Source: a virus. From it: DNA of 24,502 nt. The notes beneath the pieces are model-generated. The model did not search any database. It saw only the letters and a list, made by a program, of their open reading frames with translations, and was not told the origin of the DNA. The position numbers and the translations under genes are program-made. The stretch is taken from the IMG/VR virus record IMGVR_UViG_3300028822_000091, positions 1-24,502 of that record. One strand, written 5' to 3'. This document shows positions 1 to 7,620 of the stretch, one piece after another; position 1 is the stretch's first letter; the number at the start of each line of letters is the position of its first letter.

Positions 1-145
1 CATCTCCATCAAAGTTTCTAGTGAAAATATTTATAACTTTAGCTGGCTCATAATTTCTACCAATAAGTACGTCGCCTATTTTAATTTCATTCGGGTGTTT
101 TTCTTCTCCACTAAAAAGCTTGCAAGTCGTTGAAATCATTAAACA
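1..145 (-). mobile_element. N-terminal part of an intein inside the left-edge gene (truncated by window)
   Basis: Forty-eight residues starting at Cys558 of the host frame fit splicing block A and the start of the Hint fold. They comprise CLMISTTCKLFSGEEK, then EIKIGDVLIGRNYEPAKV, then an I-F-x-R-x-x-D-G-D segment. The pattern Cys1-Leu, Thr at position 6, then hydrophobic, 'xGxxK', 'EIKIGDxLI' and 'xPxKV' is typical of class 1 inteins and related Hint domains. The upstream context GRWWEFGK is ordinary protein sequence, so the insertion point would be after Lys557. Blocks B, F and G, any homing endonuclease and the downstream extein lie outside the window. A non-splicing Hint domain at a protein C-terminus cannot be fully excluded. 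Confidence 0.72.
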
Positions 146-1816
146 TTTACCAAATTCCCACCAACGACCTTTCTTTATGGCCACTTCTTCTTCGCCAGAA
201 TATACACGCTGCAATTCTTCTTCTGATTCTTCAGATCCCAATAATGCTACACCAGGAATTGCAGTAAGCGGTTCTCCCTGCAACAAAGATGTAACACTAA
301 CTAAGCCTTGCCATGCTGCCAAACCAGCTAACGCACCTAAAGCAAATGGGCTTTTAACCTTAGATAACTTAGATCCACCCGGAAGAGAAGCTATCTTCTT
401 CCCTAGGCGACTCTCCCAAACCTTCTCGCCAGCAGAACCGGCTATCTCTTCTCTAACTCTTGCAAACAGCCTACCGCCTTCAACAGTACGCTTCTTTACG
501 GATTCCTGTATGCTCTTTTTAAGAAAGCCACCGTAGCCAGCAACACTAGCAGCTAACCCTCCAACACCTGCAAATCCAATAGCAGTTTTAGCCTCTAGCA
601 AACCAGGGGTTACTTCTGACTGTTCTTTCATTGAACGTGTCACGCCTGTAACGTCAGAAGCTTTTGCTCTCATTACATTTGCATCTGTACCTATTGCAGC
701 AGCGCCATGAAATAAACCATGCTCAAAGCGTGGAGCTATAGCAGCAAATAATCCTACTCCTGCACCAATCATAGCTCCTTTTTTAGAAAACGGGATACCA
801 GGAGCTTTAAATGCAAGACCACCAACAGCTGCACCAGCACCAGTTATAGCGGCAGATCCGACAGCAGTCCCTTCGCTACGCTGATAATCTAAATATTCTA
901 ATCCTTTCCATGCAGCACCAACTATTAAGGCTTTTTTAAGATAGCCACCAAACATTTGAGTTGCTGTGCCTTGCTTAACAGTAAGGTTTCTTATGCCTGG
1001 AAGCTTAGAAAGGTAATCCCCAACAACAGGAAGCTCAAATGGTTTACTTAAGAGAACGTTTAGCCTACCAGCAGTGGCAGCAGCTTTAGACCGCAACACA
1101 TTACTAGCAATTTTGCTCTTAGCTAGTCTTGCAGCATTTTGCTGTGAGAGTTTTATGTTTTTGCCGAATAGGGATATATTTCTTTCAATAGACTCGCCGA
1201 CTAAAAGTCTTTGTTCTCTTATTGCTAAATCTAAATTTTGCCGCCATTCAGGATATGGAATGCGAGTGCCAGCAGCTCTCCACTTAGACTTAAGCAGATC
1301 TTCATTAAGAGAGGCATGTTGTGGCATGTCCATACCGATTACGCGAGTATAGTAGTCTGCTATGCTAGAACCCTTTTGAGTTCCACCAGACATGCCCATA
1401 CCAACACCAACAACGTCTCCAGCAGCAGATCTAACTTCACCAAAGATAGATCCAGTCTTGGTTAAAGTTAAACCTTGTGCAGCCTGCTTGCCGAAACGAT
1501 TTTGTAAGAAAGCTGCATATGCACCGCTTTTAGCCTCAAAAGGAGCGACAGAGACATTTTTAAAAGATTCAAGTGGAGATAAAAACTCAGAAATCTTGAA
1601 TGTTCTTAGAACACCACCAGGAGAAACATTTTCTGCTGTCCTAATGGCACTAATGTACGAATCAAAAAGTCTCTTATCTTTACCTAATGGGATAAAGCCA
1701 GAACCTGCAGCTGCTCCAGCAACTAATGTAGTTCCAAATAGACTATTAGACTTTTGGTCTTGTTGCAGTTGAGGCTGTGGACCCAACGCTAAAGGCTGCC
1801 TTGGATCATACGCCAT
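1..1816 (-). CDS. Putative tape measure protein interrupted by an intein; 3' part beyond the window
   Basis: The frame is open without a stop from the ATG at 1816 to the left edge, giving 605 residues of a longer protein. The start follows AAGGTGAT seven bases upstream, an SD-like site overlapping the stop of the preceding gene. The N-terminus is Pro/Gln-rich, and there are several Gly/Ala-rich hydrophobic stretches (near residues 26-41, 320-362, 400-425 and 480-510) separated by Lys/Arg-rich segments. Its place directly after two chaperone-like ORFs is where contractile phages carry the tape measure gene, which sets tail length; that role is inference from order. After the motif GRWWEFGK (to residue 557) the sequence switches abruptly at Cys558 to an intein-like sequence, so the true protein continues on a C-extein that is not visible. 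It could instead be another membrane-active virion or ejection protein. I recognise no enzymatic domain. Confidence 0.6.
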   Translation of the reverse strand, partial: MAYDPRQPLALGPQPQLQQDQKSNSLFGTTLVAGAAAGSGFIPLGKDKRLFDSYISAIRTAENVSPGGVLRTFKISEFLSPLESFKNVSVAPFEAKSGAYAAFLQNRFGKQAAQGLTLTKTGSIFGEVRSAAGDVVGVGMGMSGGTQKGSSIADYYTRVIGMDMPQHASLNEDLLKSKWRAAGTRIPYPEWRQNLDLAIREQRLLVGESIERNISLFGKNIKLSQQNAARLAKSKIASNVLRSKAAATAGRLNVLLSKPFELPVVGDYLSKLPGIRNLTVKQGTATQMFGGYLKKALIVGAAWKGLEYLDYQRSEGTAVGSAAITGAGAAVGGLAFKAPGIPFSKKGAMIGAGVGLFAAIAPRFEHGLFHGAAAIGTDANVMRAKASDVTGVTRSMKEQSEVTPGLLEAKTAIGFAGVGGLAASVAGYGGFLKKSIQESVKKRTVEGGRLFARVREEIAGSAGEKVWESRLGKKIASLPGGSKLSKVKSPFALGALAGLAAWQGLVSVTSLLQGEPLTAIPGVALLGSEESEEELQRVYSGEEEVAIKKGRWWEFGKCLMISTTCKLFSGEEKHPNEIKIGDVLIGRNYEPAKVINIFTRNFDGD

Positions 1817-1821
1817 TTAAA

Positions 1822-2520
1822 TCACCTTTTGAATTTTTGTGCGGTATTCTGGTAAGACTTCTGCCATTGAGAAGTATCTTTGATGTTAGCTCTTTGGTGT
1901 CTAGTATCAAGGTCATGTAGCTCTTTGTTAGAAGATTTCATTATCTCTTCTATTGATTGTGCTTTATTATCATTGCTTTCGTCTAGTTTCGAAATAAATA
2001 ATTCTCTTTCAATTATATCTCGTTTTATACCTAAATGCTCAGCATTGATATAGACACTAAATAGCTCTGGAAGGTCCATTTTGTTTAAATCTTCAATAGT
2101 ATAGCCAGGCATTATCATACAGATAGTGCGCTTCATCACATCAATAGGAGAATACCTAGACTCTTCTCTCAAATAGCTAAGTGAATTGTTTGTATAATTT
2201 ATACTGTCATTTATATCTTGAGCGCCCGATAAATGAAACATAAGCTGCACTATGCTCTGAGGTATTCCAGCAGGAATATTACCGTGTAACAGAATAGAAT
2301 TATCAATAGAATACTCATTAAAGATAGATTCATAGATATCATTCTTCTCCGCTACTGTATCTGATATATTAAGAAGCGTCATAAATTGTAATATTTTCTT
2401 ATGAGGAGGGAGTTTGAAAGCTATGACTATCTCATCAGAGATTTTAGATACATAGATATTGCTATCCCCAGAGTGAATCTCTTTGACTAGAGAAACAACA
2501 TTTGGAGAGAACTCTATCAT
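1822..2520 (-). CDS. Tail assembly chaperone-like protein (second of pair)
   Basis: This 232-residue protein precedes the putative tape measure gene. Residues about 15-105 resemble the C-terminal half of the preceding protein. They share a short beta-rich segment (SNIYVSKISDEIVIAF, against DIFVCNFGERLFVYRY), a helical stretch, and a closing motif (IPAGIPQSIVQLMFHLSG, against MPAGLITMLFQQIQMNSG). The remainder is helical and charged. Tail assembly chaperones of long-tailed phages occur as a pair just before the tape measure gene and commonly end in a 'PAG...SG' helix; this role is inferred from that pattern and position. The ATG at 2520 has no properly spaced Shine-Dalgarno (TAAGGC directly abuts it), so translation probably depends on ribosomes ending at the TAA three bases before. 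The stop overlaps the SD of the next gene. Confidence 0.6.
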   Translation of the reverse strand: MIEFSPNVVSLVKEIHSGDSNIYVSKISDEIVIAFKLPPHKKILQFMTLLNISDTVAEKNDIYESIFNEYSIDNSILLHGNIPAGIPQSIVQLMFHLSGAQDINDSINYTNNSLSYLREESRYSPIDVMKRTICMIMPGYTIEDLNKMDLPELFSVYINAEHLGIKRDIIERELFISKLDESNDNKAQSIEEIMKSSNKELHDLDTRHQRANIKDTSQWQKSYQNTAQKFKR

Positions 2521-2523
2521 GCC

Positions 2524-3186
2524 TTACAACTTAATGGTGAACTGAGTAAGATATTCAGGATTCATAAAGCCAGAATTCATTTGGATTTGCTGAAACAGCA
2601 TAGTTATAAGGCCTGCTGGCATATTGTATAAAAAGGTTTCAGTAACTGAGGGAAATAGCAAACACTTCTGAATAAATATATGCTCAAGTTGGTCTTGAGT
2701 CATTTCGTCCATCCTGGTAGTCTTCTGCATCTGTGTCCATTCAATTCTCTTAAGATACCTGTATACAAAAAGCCTCTCTCCAAAGTTACACACAAAGATA
2801 TCTCCATGAGCTGATTTCCATGTTCTTATTTGTTCTTTAGAAGGGTGATTAGGAAAAGAAGCTTCCATTTGTTTAATAGTCCACTCAAGTCTTTCTTCTG
2901 GGTCTTCAGGAGGCTGATCTTGAATCGGTTCATCTTCATACATTGTATGATCGGGTTCTTCAGGAACACTTACTTCTTCTGGTTCTTCAGGAATAGGTTC
3001 TTCCACTGTAGATTTTGGTGGCGGACTAGCCAAAGATGCGTCTACGGGGATGTTGTCTCTGGCGTCTGCTTTGATTGCATCAGCAACAGAAAAAGAATCA
3101 ACAAAGCCAGCATCTCTAATTTTGGCATGTTCTTCAAGTTTATTTAACATCTCTACATCAACGTCTGGATGTCGTTTCTTATCCAT
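2524..3186 (-). CDS. Tail assembly chaperone-like protein (first of pair)
   Basis: This 220-residue protein starts at an ATG with AAGGAG six bases upstream. Residues about 55-95 form a Pro/Glu-rich linker (repeated EEP, PEEP and PPEDPEER patterns) after a short charged N-terminal part. Residues about 125-210 form the compact domain shared with the next ORF, containing GDIFVCNFGERLFVYRYL and the MPAGLITMLF...NSG motif. The position between the tube-like genes and the tape measure gene and the duplicated domain suggest the tail assembly chaperone pair. In many phages such a pair is joined by programmed frameshifting. Here both ORFs are in the same frame and are separated only by TAA GGC ATG, so expression must use termination and reinitiation, or rare readthrough. 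I see no slippery sequence at the junction. Confidence 0.6.
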   Translation of the reverse strand: MDKKRHPDVDVEMLNKLEEHAKIRDAGFVDSFSVADAIKADARDNIPVDASLASPPPKSTVEEPIPEEPEEVSVPEEPDHTMYEDEPIQDQPPEDPEERLEWTIKQMEASFPNHPSKEQIRTWKSAHGDIFVCNFGERLFVYRYLKRIEWTQMQKTTRMDEMTQDQLEHIFIQKCLLFPSVTETFLYNMPAGLITMLFQQIQMNSGFMNPEYLTQFTIKL

Positions 3187-3212
3187 AATTTTCTCCTTGT
3201 GTTTTTTAGTTG

Positions 3213-4070
3213 TTAGACAACATTCCTAGCTATAAAAGTATACTCTTCTAAGATTGGTTGTCCAGAGGATTCTATGATTTGTGATTGGCCGATAAAACTA
3301 ACGCCCAATATTTTCTTAACGGTGTGATTAAACTGGTCACTAGAATAGTCACCATAAGTTATTGCAATGTCTATCTCAGGATATTGATCTGCTCTTCTAT
3401 GATTCCAAACATCTTCCTTCTCTATTGTTTCTCCAGTGCGTGGTCTTAAGTTCTTTGAAAATAATTGACTCCTGGTGCCTGCATTAGCTGGATCAGAACT
3501 AAACCAAATAGCATCTTCAAATTCTTCTGCCCATTGTTCAAAAGTATCATCGTCTAAAGTGCTAAGCTGGCGATGAAACTGATTAAGTCTTTTTCTATAA
3601 GTGCCGTCTTTTTCATATCTATCGCTTTGTGCTATAGCCTGTTCAACGTTATATTTCATCGCTTTTGAATTTTGTTCTTTCCTTATACTCTCTGCAAATG
3701 TTTCTACTTTCCCTGGGCTTTGAAATTTTGAACCTTCAAAACGCTTAGGCGTAGACACTCTTCCAGTCTGTTGTTGATTAATTACAGATTGTATTGGCCA
3801 AAAAAGATATCCAGCTTCTTTGAAGTTAATTGTTAAGCTTCCACTAACTAAGACATGGCCATCAGCTACAAAAGTATAATATTGAGAGGCATAGCCATAG
3901 ACTGGAGTTCTGGTTTGTTGAACATCAAACCTAATGTTCATTGCTTCGTCTATAAGAATATCGCCAAAATAAACTAATACATTTGAACTGCTAAAGTTAT
4001 CGAATTCATAATGAATAGAGCCTAAATTGCTATTCCCTAGCGCATTGCCATTTTGATCCAAAATACTCAT
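3213..4070 (-). CDS. Tail tube-fold paralog (tube-associated or baseplate protein)
   Basis: This 285-residue protein is the third of three consecutive proteins with a similar layout. Near residues 47-86 it has a segment ending in GHVLVSGSLTINFKEAGYLF, matching the 'RxISGSMIF' strand region of its two upstream neighbours. After a long helical insert (about residues 115-205, with many charged residues) it has PEIDIAITYGDYSSDQFNH, a 'GVSFIGQS' segment and a C-terminal EEYTFIARNVV. These correspond to the 'PPxDI...NEYG...', 'xxEFI' and 'xxYVARDI' segments of the neighbours. By analogy with tube-fold proteins that cap or initiate contractile tails, it may sit at a tube end; this is inference. The ATG overlaps the preceding stop by one base (TAATG) and has no strong SD, pointing to coupled translation. 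Confidence 0.55.
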   Translation of the reverse strand: MSILDQNGNALGNSNLGSIHYEFDNFSSSNVLVYFGDILIDEAMNIRFDVQQTRTPVYGYASQYYTFVADGHVLVSGSLTINFKEAGYLFWPIQSVINQQQTGRVSTPKRFEGSKFQSPGKVETFAESIRKEQNSKAMKYNVEQAIAQSDRYEKDGTYRKRLNQFHRQLSTLDDDTFEQWAEEFEDAIWFSSDPANAGTRSQLFSKNLRPRTGETIEKEDVWNHRRADQYPEIDIAITYGDYSSDQFNHTVKKILGVSFIGQSQIIESSGQPILEEYTFIARNVV

Positions 4071-4999
4071 TAGAAAAAGGGATTCCTTCTGTTTTTAGTG
4101 TTTATCTGTTTGTTATAGTCAGACATAGATGTTGCAGTATCTGCCCAGGCGTTCTCTATTCCATTTTTACCAGTTTTTCTATAACCAATAGGCCCCATTA
4201 GGTCTATATCTCTAGCGACATACTGCATAACGTTTTCAGAATAAATGTCTTCAACAGAAAAAGTAGCTCCATCTTGTATAAATTCTACACCATATAGCCC
4301 CATATAGGAAGAAGAACCATATTCGTTATTAAATACGAGGCTAATATCCAAAGGAGGCAATTGATCAGTTATCGCCGTAGAATCTTTGAGATAATCATAA
4401 TCTTTAACACCAGTGTTGTATTGGCCCTGATTTAATTTTAAAAAATCATAAAAAACATGATGGTTTACAACAGTAAAAATCATACTGCCTGAAATCGTCC
4501 TGCTTCCTCTTGTATAGCTTTTGGGATACACTCTGCCAAGTGATCGAGTAGGAAACTTTTCTCTAAATGTAGAATAAGAGAACGTATGAATAGTACCAAG
4601 AGGAAAAACAACCTCACCAGTGGCTTTTTGGATTGCACTCTCTGCCTTCTTAATTTCCTTTTCTAAATAAATCTTTTTGTCTTTAAGGCCACCAAGACTA
4701 TTGGTTATGTCAGAAGCTATAGCAATATTTGGCTGTGCATTGTTTACAATAGACCTTATGGTAAGATCAATATCATATAGCTCTTCAATAAATTGGTCTC
4801 TCATTTTAGCCAATAACTGAACATCACGTGGATTGGCGCGATAATGAGCGTAAATCTGAATATCAGCACCAGAATAAGAACCATGTCCAAACTCAGATGA
4901 AACTGCATTCTTATTAGGGGAAAGCTCTAGTGGGCTATTTGTTTCTTGCCGATAAGATGTTCTATCTTTTGGCAGCCAGAAGCTATCAGAATCACCCAT
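4070..4999 (-). CDS. Tail tube-fold paralog (tube-associated protein)
   Basis: This 309-residue protein has AGGAGG five bases before its ATG. The N-terminal 130 residues are helical and charged (MRDQFIEELYDIDLTIRSI, then KKIYLEKEIKKAESAIQKA, probably a coiled coil). From about residue 135 it parallels the tail tube protein upstream: GTIHTFSYSTFREKFPTRSL then TRGSRTISGSMIF, against GTLQGISYSVARDKAPIFT then GRGKRHIAGSMVF. Later come PPLDISLVFNNEYG, GVEFIQDGATFSVEDIYSEN and YVARDIDLMGP, against PPFDVILSGANEYG, RAEILNSGYGVSVDDIVSEH and FIATSISP. It therefore looks like a tube paralog with an added N-terminal coiled coil, perhaps a tube initiator or terminator. It lies after a hairpin that may reduce its expression relative to the tube gene. 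Confidence 0.6.
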   Translation of the reverse strand: MGDSDSFWLPKDRTSYRQETNSPLELSPNKNAVSSEFGHGSYSGADIQIYAHYRANPRDVQLLAKMRDQFIEELYDIDLTIRSIVNNAQPNIAIASDITNSLGGLKDKKIYLEKEIKKAESAIQKATGEVVFPLGTIHTFSYSTFREKFPTRSLGRVYPKSYTRGSRTISGSMIFTVVNHHVFYDFLKLNQGQYNTGVKDYDYLKDSTAITDQLPPLDISLVFNNEYGSSSYMGLYGVEFIQDGATFSVEDIYSENVMQYVARDIDLMGPIGYRKTGKNGIENAWADTATSMSDYNKQINTKNRRNPFF

Positions 5000-5010
5000 A
5001 GTGGCCTCCT

Positions 5011-5045
5011 AGAAAGAGAAAGGAAGGGCCAGAATTAACTGGCCC
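5011..5045 (-). terminator. Hairpin with pyrimidine tail after the tube gene (attenuator candidate)
   Basis: On the minus strand a 7-bp perfect stem, GGGCCAG/CTGGCCC with loop TTAATT (5045-5026), is followed by TTCCTTTCTCTTTCT. It lies in the 59-bp gap between the tube stop and the SD of the next gene, the largest gap in the tail block. The tail is interrupted by C, so termination would be partial at best. It may tune output after the abundant tube gene or stabilise the 3' end of its message. Confidence 0.45.
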
Positions 5046-5058
5046 CAAAAGAGAAGAA

Positions 5059-5715
5059 TTACTGATCTGCCATGTCGCTATGCATGCCATAAGACATCCA
5101 AGGACTAATACTAGTAGCAATAAAGGTGTGAGAGTGCTCAGAGACGATGTCATCAACACTGACACCATAACCACTGTTAAGGATTTCAGCACGATGAATT
5201 TTCATTTGAGCAAGGACACCATACTCATTAGCACCAGACAGAATCACATCGAAAGGTGGCACCTGATCTGCATACCATGGTACAGCTGCTCGCTGATCTC
5301 CACCAACAGTAGAGATAGCAGACTCTTGAGACTGCACAGGAGCACCAGGGAAGTTGCTGCTTCCTTCTGCTGCTACGAGTTGTTGATCAAAACCACCAGT
5401 GCGCTCATTTTCTGGACGCAAGTCGTCGATATCACTCAAAAACTTAAGCTGATTCTCTTCCTTGTTAGGATTGGCAAGAACTTCCATGAAAGGATCCATA
5501 TCAAACTGAATAAAAACCATAGATCCAGCGATATGCCGTTTGCCACGCCCAAAAGCACGTGCATCAGCAGACCCCATCGTAAAGATAGGTGCTTTGTCTC
5601 TAGCTACAGAATAACTGATCCCCTGTAATGTGCCTACCGCTCGACCTGCAAAAACAGCTTTAATGTCTACTCCAGACATTGAGTTAAAGCTTCTAACTAG
5701 TTCGCTATTGGCCAT
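5059..5715 (-). CDS. Tail tube protein
   Basis: This 218-residue protein lies directly downstream of the sheath gene, the usual place of the tube gene in contractile-tailed phages. GGGAGG lies six bases before the ATG. The sequence begins MANSELVRSFNSMSGVDIKA and continues with GTLQGISYSVARDKAPIFTM and a basic segment GRGKRHIAGSMVFIQFD. It ends in a PPFDVILSGANEYG strand, VSVDDIVSEHSHTFIATSI and a polar tail. Length and lack of extra domains fit a major tube subunit, which polymerises as stacked hexamers inside the sheath. It appears to be the minimal member of three tandem tube-like genes. It is followed by a hairpin. Confidence 0.75.
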   Translation of the reverse strand: MANSELVRSFNSMSGVDIKAVFAGRAVGTLQGISYSVARDKAPIFTMGSADARAFGRGKRHIAGSMVFIQFDMDPFMEVLANPNKEENQLKFLSDIDDLRPENERTGGFDQQLVAAEGSSNFPGAPVQSQESAISTVGGDQRAAVPWYADQVPPFDVILSGANEYGVLAQMKIHRAEILNSGYGVSVDDIVSEHSHTFIATSISPWMSYGMHSDMADQ

Positions 5716-5731
5716 TTAAAACCTCCCTTTA

Positions 5732-7603
5732 TTAGCCGACCGACAGAGAGATAGGCAAATGAATGTCTCGAATCTCAAATGCAGGCGAGACAGTAAGAGG
5801 AATTTCAACTTCCCCAGCCACTCTCATTGCGGCAGTTTGTATTACTTGAATCGGACTATACGAATTAATGTACTGAGCCTTCTTAGACTGAAGCATCAAG
5901 TTATCAATATCAGTTTGCATCGAAGCAATTCGTGCAGTAGAGCTTCCCTTGCCAATATAGGGCCTGAGAAGTGCTCTGGCACCATCAACAATCGATTTGA
6001 TAATTCTTACGGTACTAAGTCTTCTCCAGTCAGAATCTGATCTTGCGCCAGTAGGAGCATCCACGATCTCAACACCATTAGCAGTCCTACGGAAAATAAC
6101 ATAGCCCTTTCCAACAACAGAATCAATATCCTGTAGCGAGAAGATGTTAACCAATAATGCGCCAGAAATTATTTGTCCAGTAGGGGCAACATTTGGCTCC
6201 AAGCCAATATATCTACCAGCATAAAGAGCAGCAGCAGATTTCTGATAGCCTGCAGTGTCAGTGGCATTGCTCATAAATGGAGAGTCAGCAACAACACTGA
6301 TATACTTTCCTAAGTCTATAGGAATGTTATTGCTATCTTTCTGCTCTTCTCCATCCAAAAACTCAGTATCAGTAAAGATAAATCCTCCACCTGGCTCGCC
6401 AGATCGGAAAGTGTCCATACCCGCCATAAATTTATTACCGAGAACACCAGAGCCATTGTCATCACTATTAGCAATGCTATATTCTCCAGTAAGGCTATCA
6501 TAGGTAAGACTGGGCTCTTCACCTAACCATAGTGCCTTATCTTCGATTTTATTAGTCGAAGGAGGATTGACACCAATGACGCCAGTAGCATCGACGATAT
6601 CAGTACTATACTCGTGAAGCGCTCTTGCTAACTGATAGGCAAAATTAACTTCATGAAAATCAGCTTTGACTAGAGTTGTACCATCAATACCAGTGCTAGC
6701 ATCTGCGCTACCAACCGAAGGATAGATGTCCGCAGCAGAAAAAGCGCCGCTACCGTCGTTAAACCACCACCAGAAGTAATATTTGCCGAGATACTTTTCT
6801 ACATGAACCCTACCCAGAGCATCAACATCAGAACCGCCACTATAAGCACCAGCAGTGGGGTAAGTTTGACCGCCAGGAACCACAGGCGTAACAGCGCCGA
6901 AGCGAGTCCTTTGATCAACAACGTTAAGGTCGTCAAGAAATACATCCATAGGAACTAGAACGTCAAAGTTAAACTGGAGCATATCTTTATATGCAACATA
7001 TAGCTCTTCCCATAGTTCCATTTTAGAAAGACTTGTACCGCTTGATCCTTCTGTAACTGCTGTACCAGTCGCTGAGACGTCAGCCAAATTCACAAAAGAA
7101 CTAGCAGAACCGATATCTTCTTCAGTAGCAGTAGCACGAGTACCACTGACATACACCTCGCCGAGATCGATACCAGCATCATTATCAAAAACAGTTAGAT
7201 CATCACTATTGCGCTTAACAACAAGGTGATCAGCATCAGCATCATAATAAAGAGCATAATCATCTTCAACGTCGTCCTTCTTGGCAACAGTTTCAACTGT
7301 AATGCCTGAGGATCCAGTTTGATCGCCAATATGCTCGACTATGGCGGACTTGCCGCCAATTCTATAAAGCGCAACCTGAGTAGCGCCGCCACTGAAAGCC
7401 TCATACATACCTCGAAGCAGATTTCCATCCGATCCAAACTCAGCCTTAGCTACATTGGTAGTTGGCACAGTATACAGAGTGTTTGCAACACCCTTACTAG
7501 CCTGACCAATAACTAGGACAGTAGGAGCAGGAGAAGCTGCTTCAGGCCTGAGGTTCCCATCTAGCTTAGAGATATGTACTCTTGGGGTGTAATTTAAAGA
7601 CAT
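5732..7603 (-). CDS. Contractile tail sheath protein
   Basis: This 623-residue protein has GGGAGG five bases before its ATG. The N-terminus has the sheath-type beginning: APTVLVIGQASKGVANTLYT, a VAKAEFG segment, and LLRGMYEAFSGGATQVALYR. The C-terminal third matches the sheath core expected to interlock subunits: GYVIFRRTANGVEIVDAPTG, RRLSTVRIIKSIVDGARALL, RPYIGKG and a final beta segment EFEIRD-like (AFEIRDIHLPISLSVG). The middle is Asp/Gly/Ser-rich and probably forms surface-exposed insertions. Length is close to the T4 sheath (about 660). On contraction the sheath drives the tube through the cell envelope. The tube gene follows after 16 bp. Confidence 0.88.
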   Translation of the reverse strand: MSLNYTPRVHISKLDGNLRPEAASPAPTVLVIGQASKGVANTLYTVPTTNVAKAEFGSDGNLLRGMYEAFSGGATQVALYRIGGKSAIVEHIGDQTGSSGITVETVAKKDDVEDDYALYYDADADHLVVKRNSDDLTVFDNDAGIDLGEVYVSGTRATATEEDIGSASSFVNLADVSATGTAVTEGSSGTSLSKMELWEELYVAYKDMLQFNFDVLVPMDVFLDDLNVVDQRTRFGAVTPVVPGGQTYPTAGAYSGGSDVDALGRVHVEKYLGKYYFWWWFNDGSGAFSAADIYPSVGSADASTGIDGTTLVKADFHEVNFAYQLARALHEYSTDIVDATGVIGVNPPSTNKIEDKALWLGEEPSLTYDSLTGEYSIANSDDNGSGVLGNKFMAGMDTFRSGEPGGGFIFTDTEFLDGEEQKDSNNIPIDLGKYISVVADSPFMSNATDTAGYQKSAAALYAGRYIGLEPNVAPTGQIISGALLVNIFSLQDIDSVVGKGYVIFRRTANGVEIVDAPTGARSDSDWRRLSTVRIIKSIVDGARALLRPYIGKGSSTARIASMQTDIDNLMLQSKKAQYINSYSPIQVIQTAAMRVAGEVEIPLTVSPAFEIRDIHLPISLSVG

Positions 7604-7620
7604 ATTTACCTCCCTAATGT

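Noticed and set aside
120-1772. Several plus-strand frames of 75-138 codons opposite the left-edge gene
   Set aside because: They are antisense to a continuous 605-codon minus-strand frame with SD and domain logic. They are Ser/Pro-rich shadows with no supporting signals.
2518-2530. Programmed frameshift between the two chaperone-like ORFs
   Set aside because: The two ORFs are in the same frame, and no slippery heptamer lies at the junction (AAG TTG TAA GGC ATG).
5080-5628. Plus-strand frame of 182 codons
   Set aside because: It is antisense to the tube gene, whose sequence, SD and neighbours are convincing.
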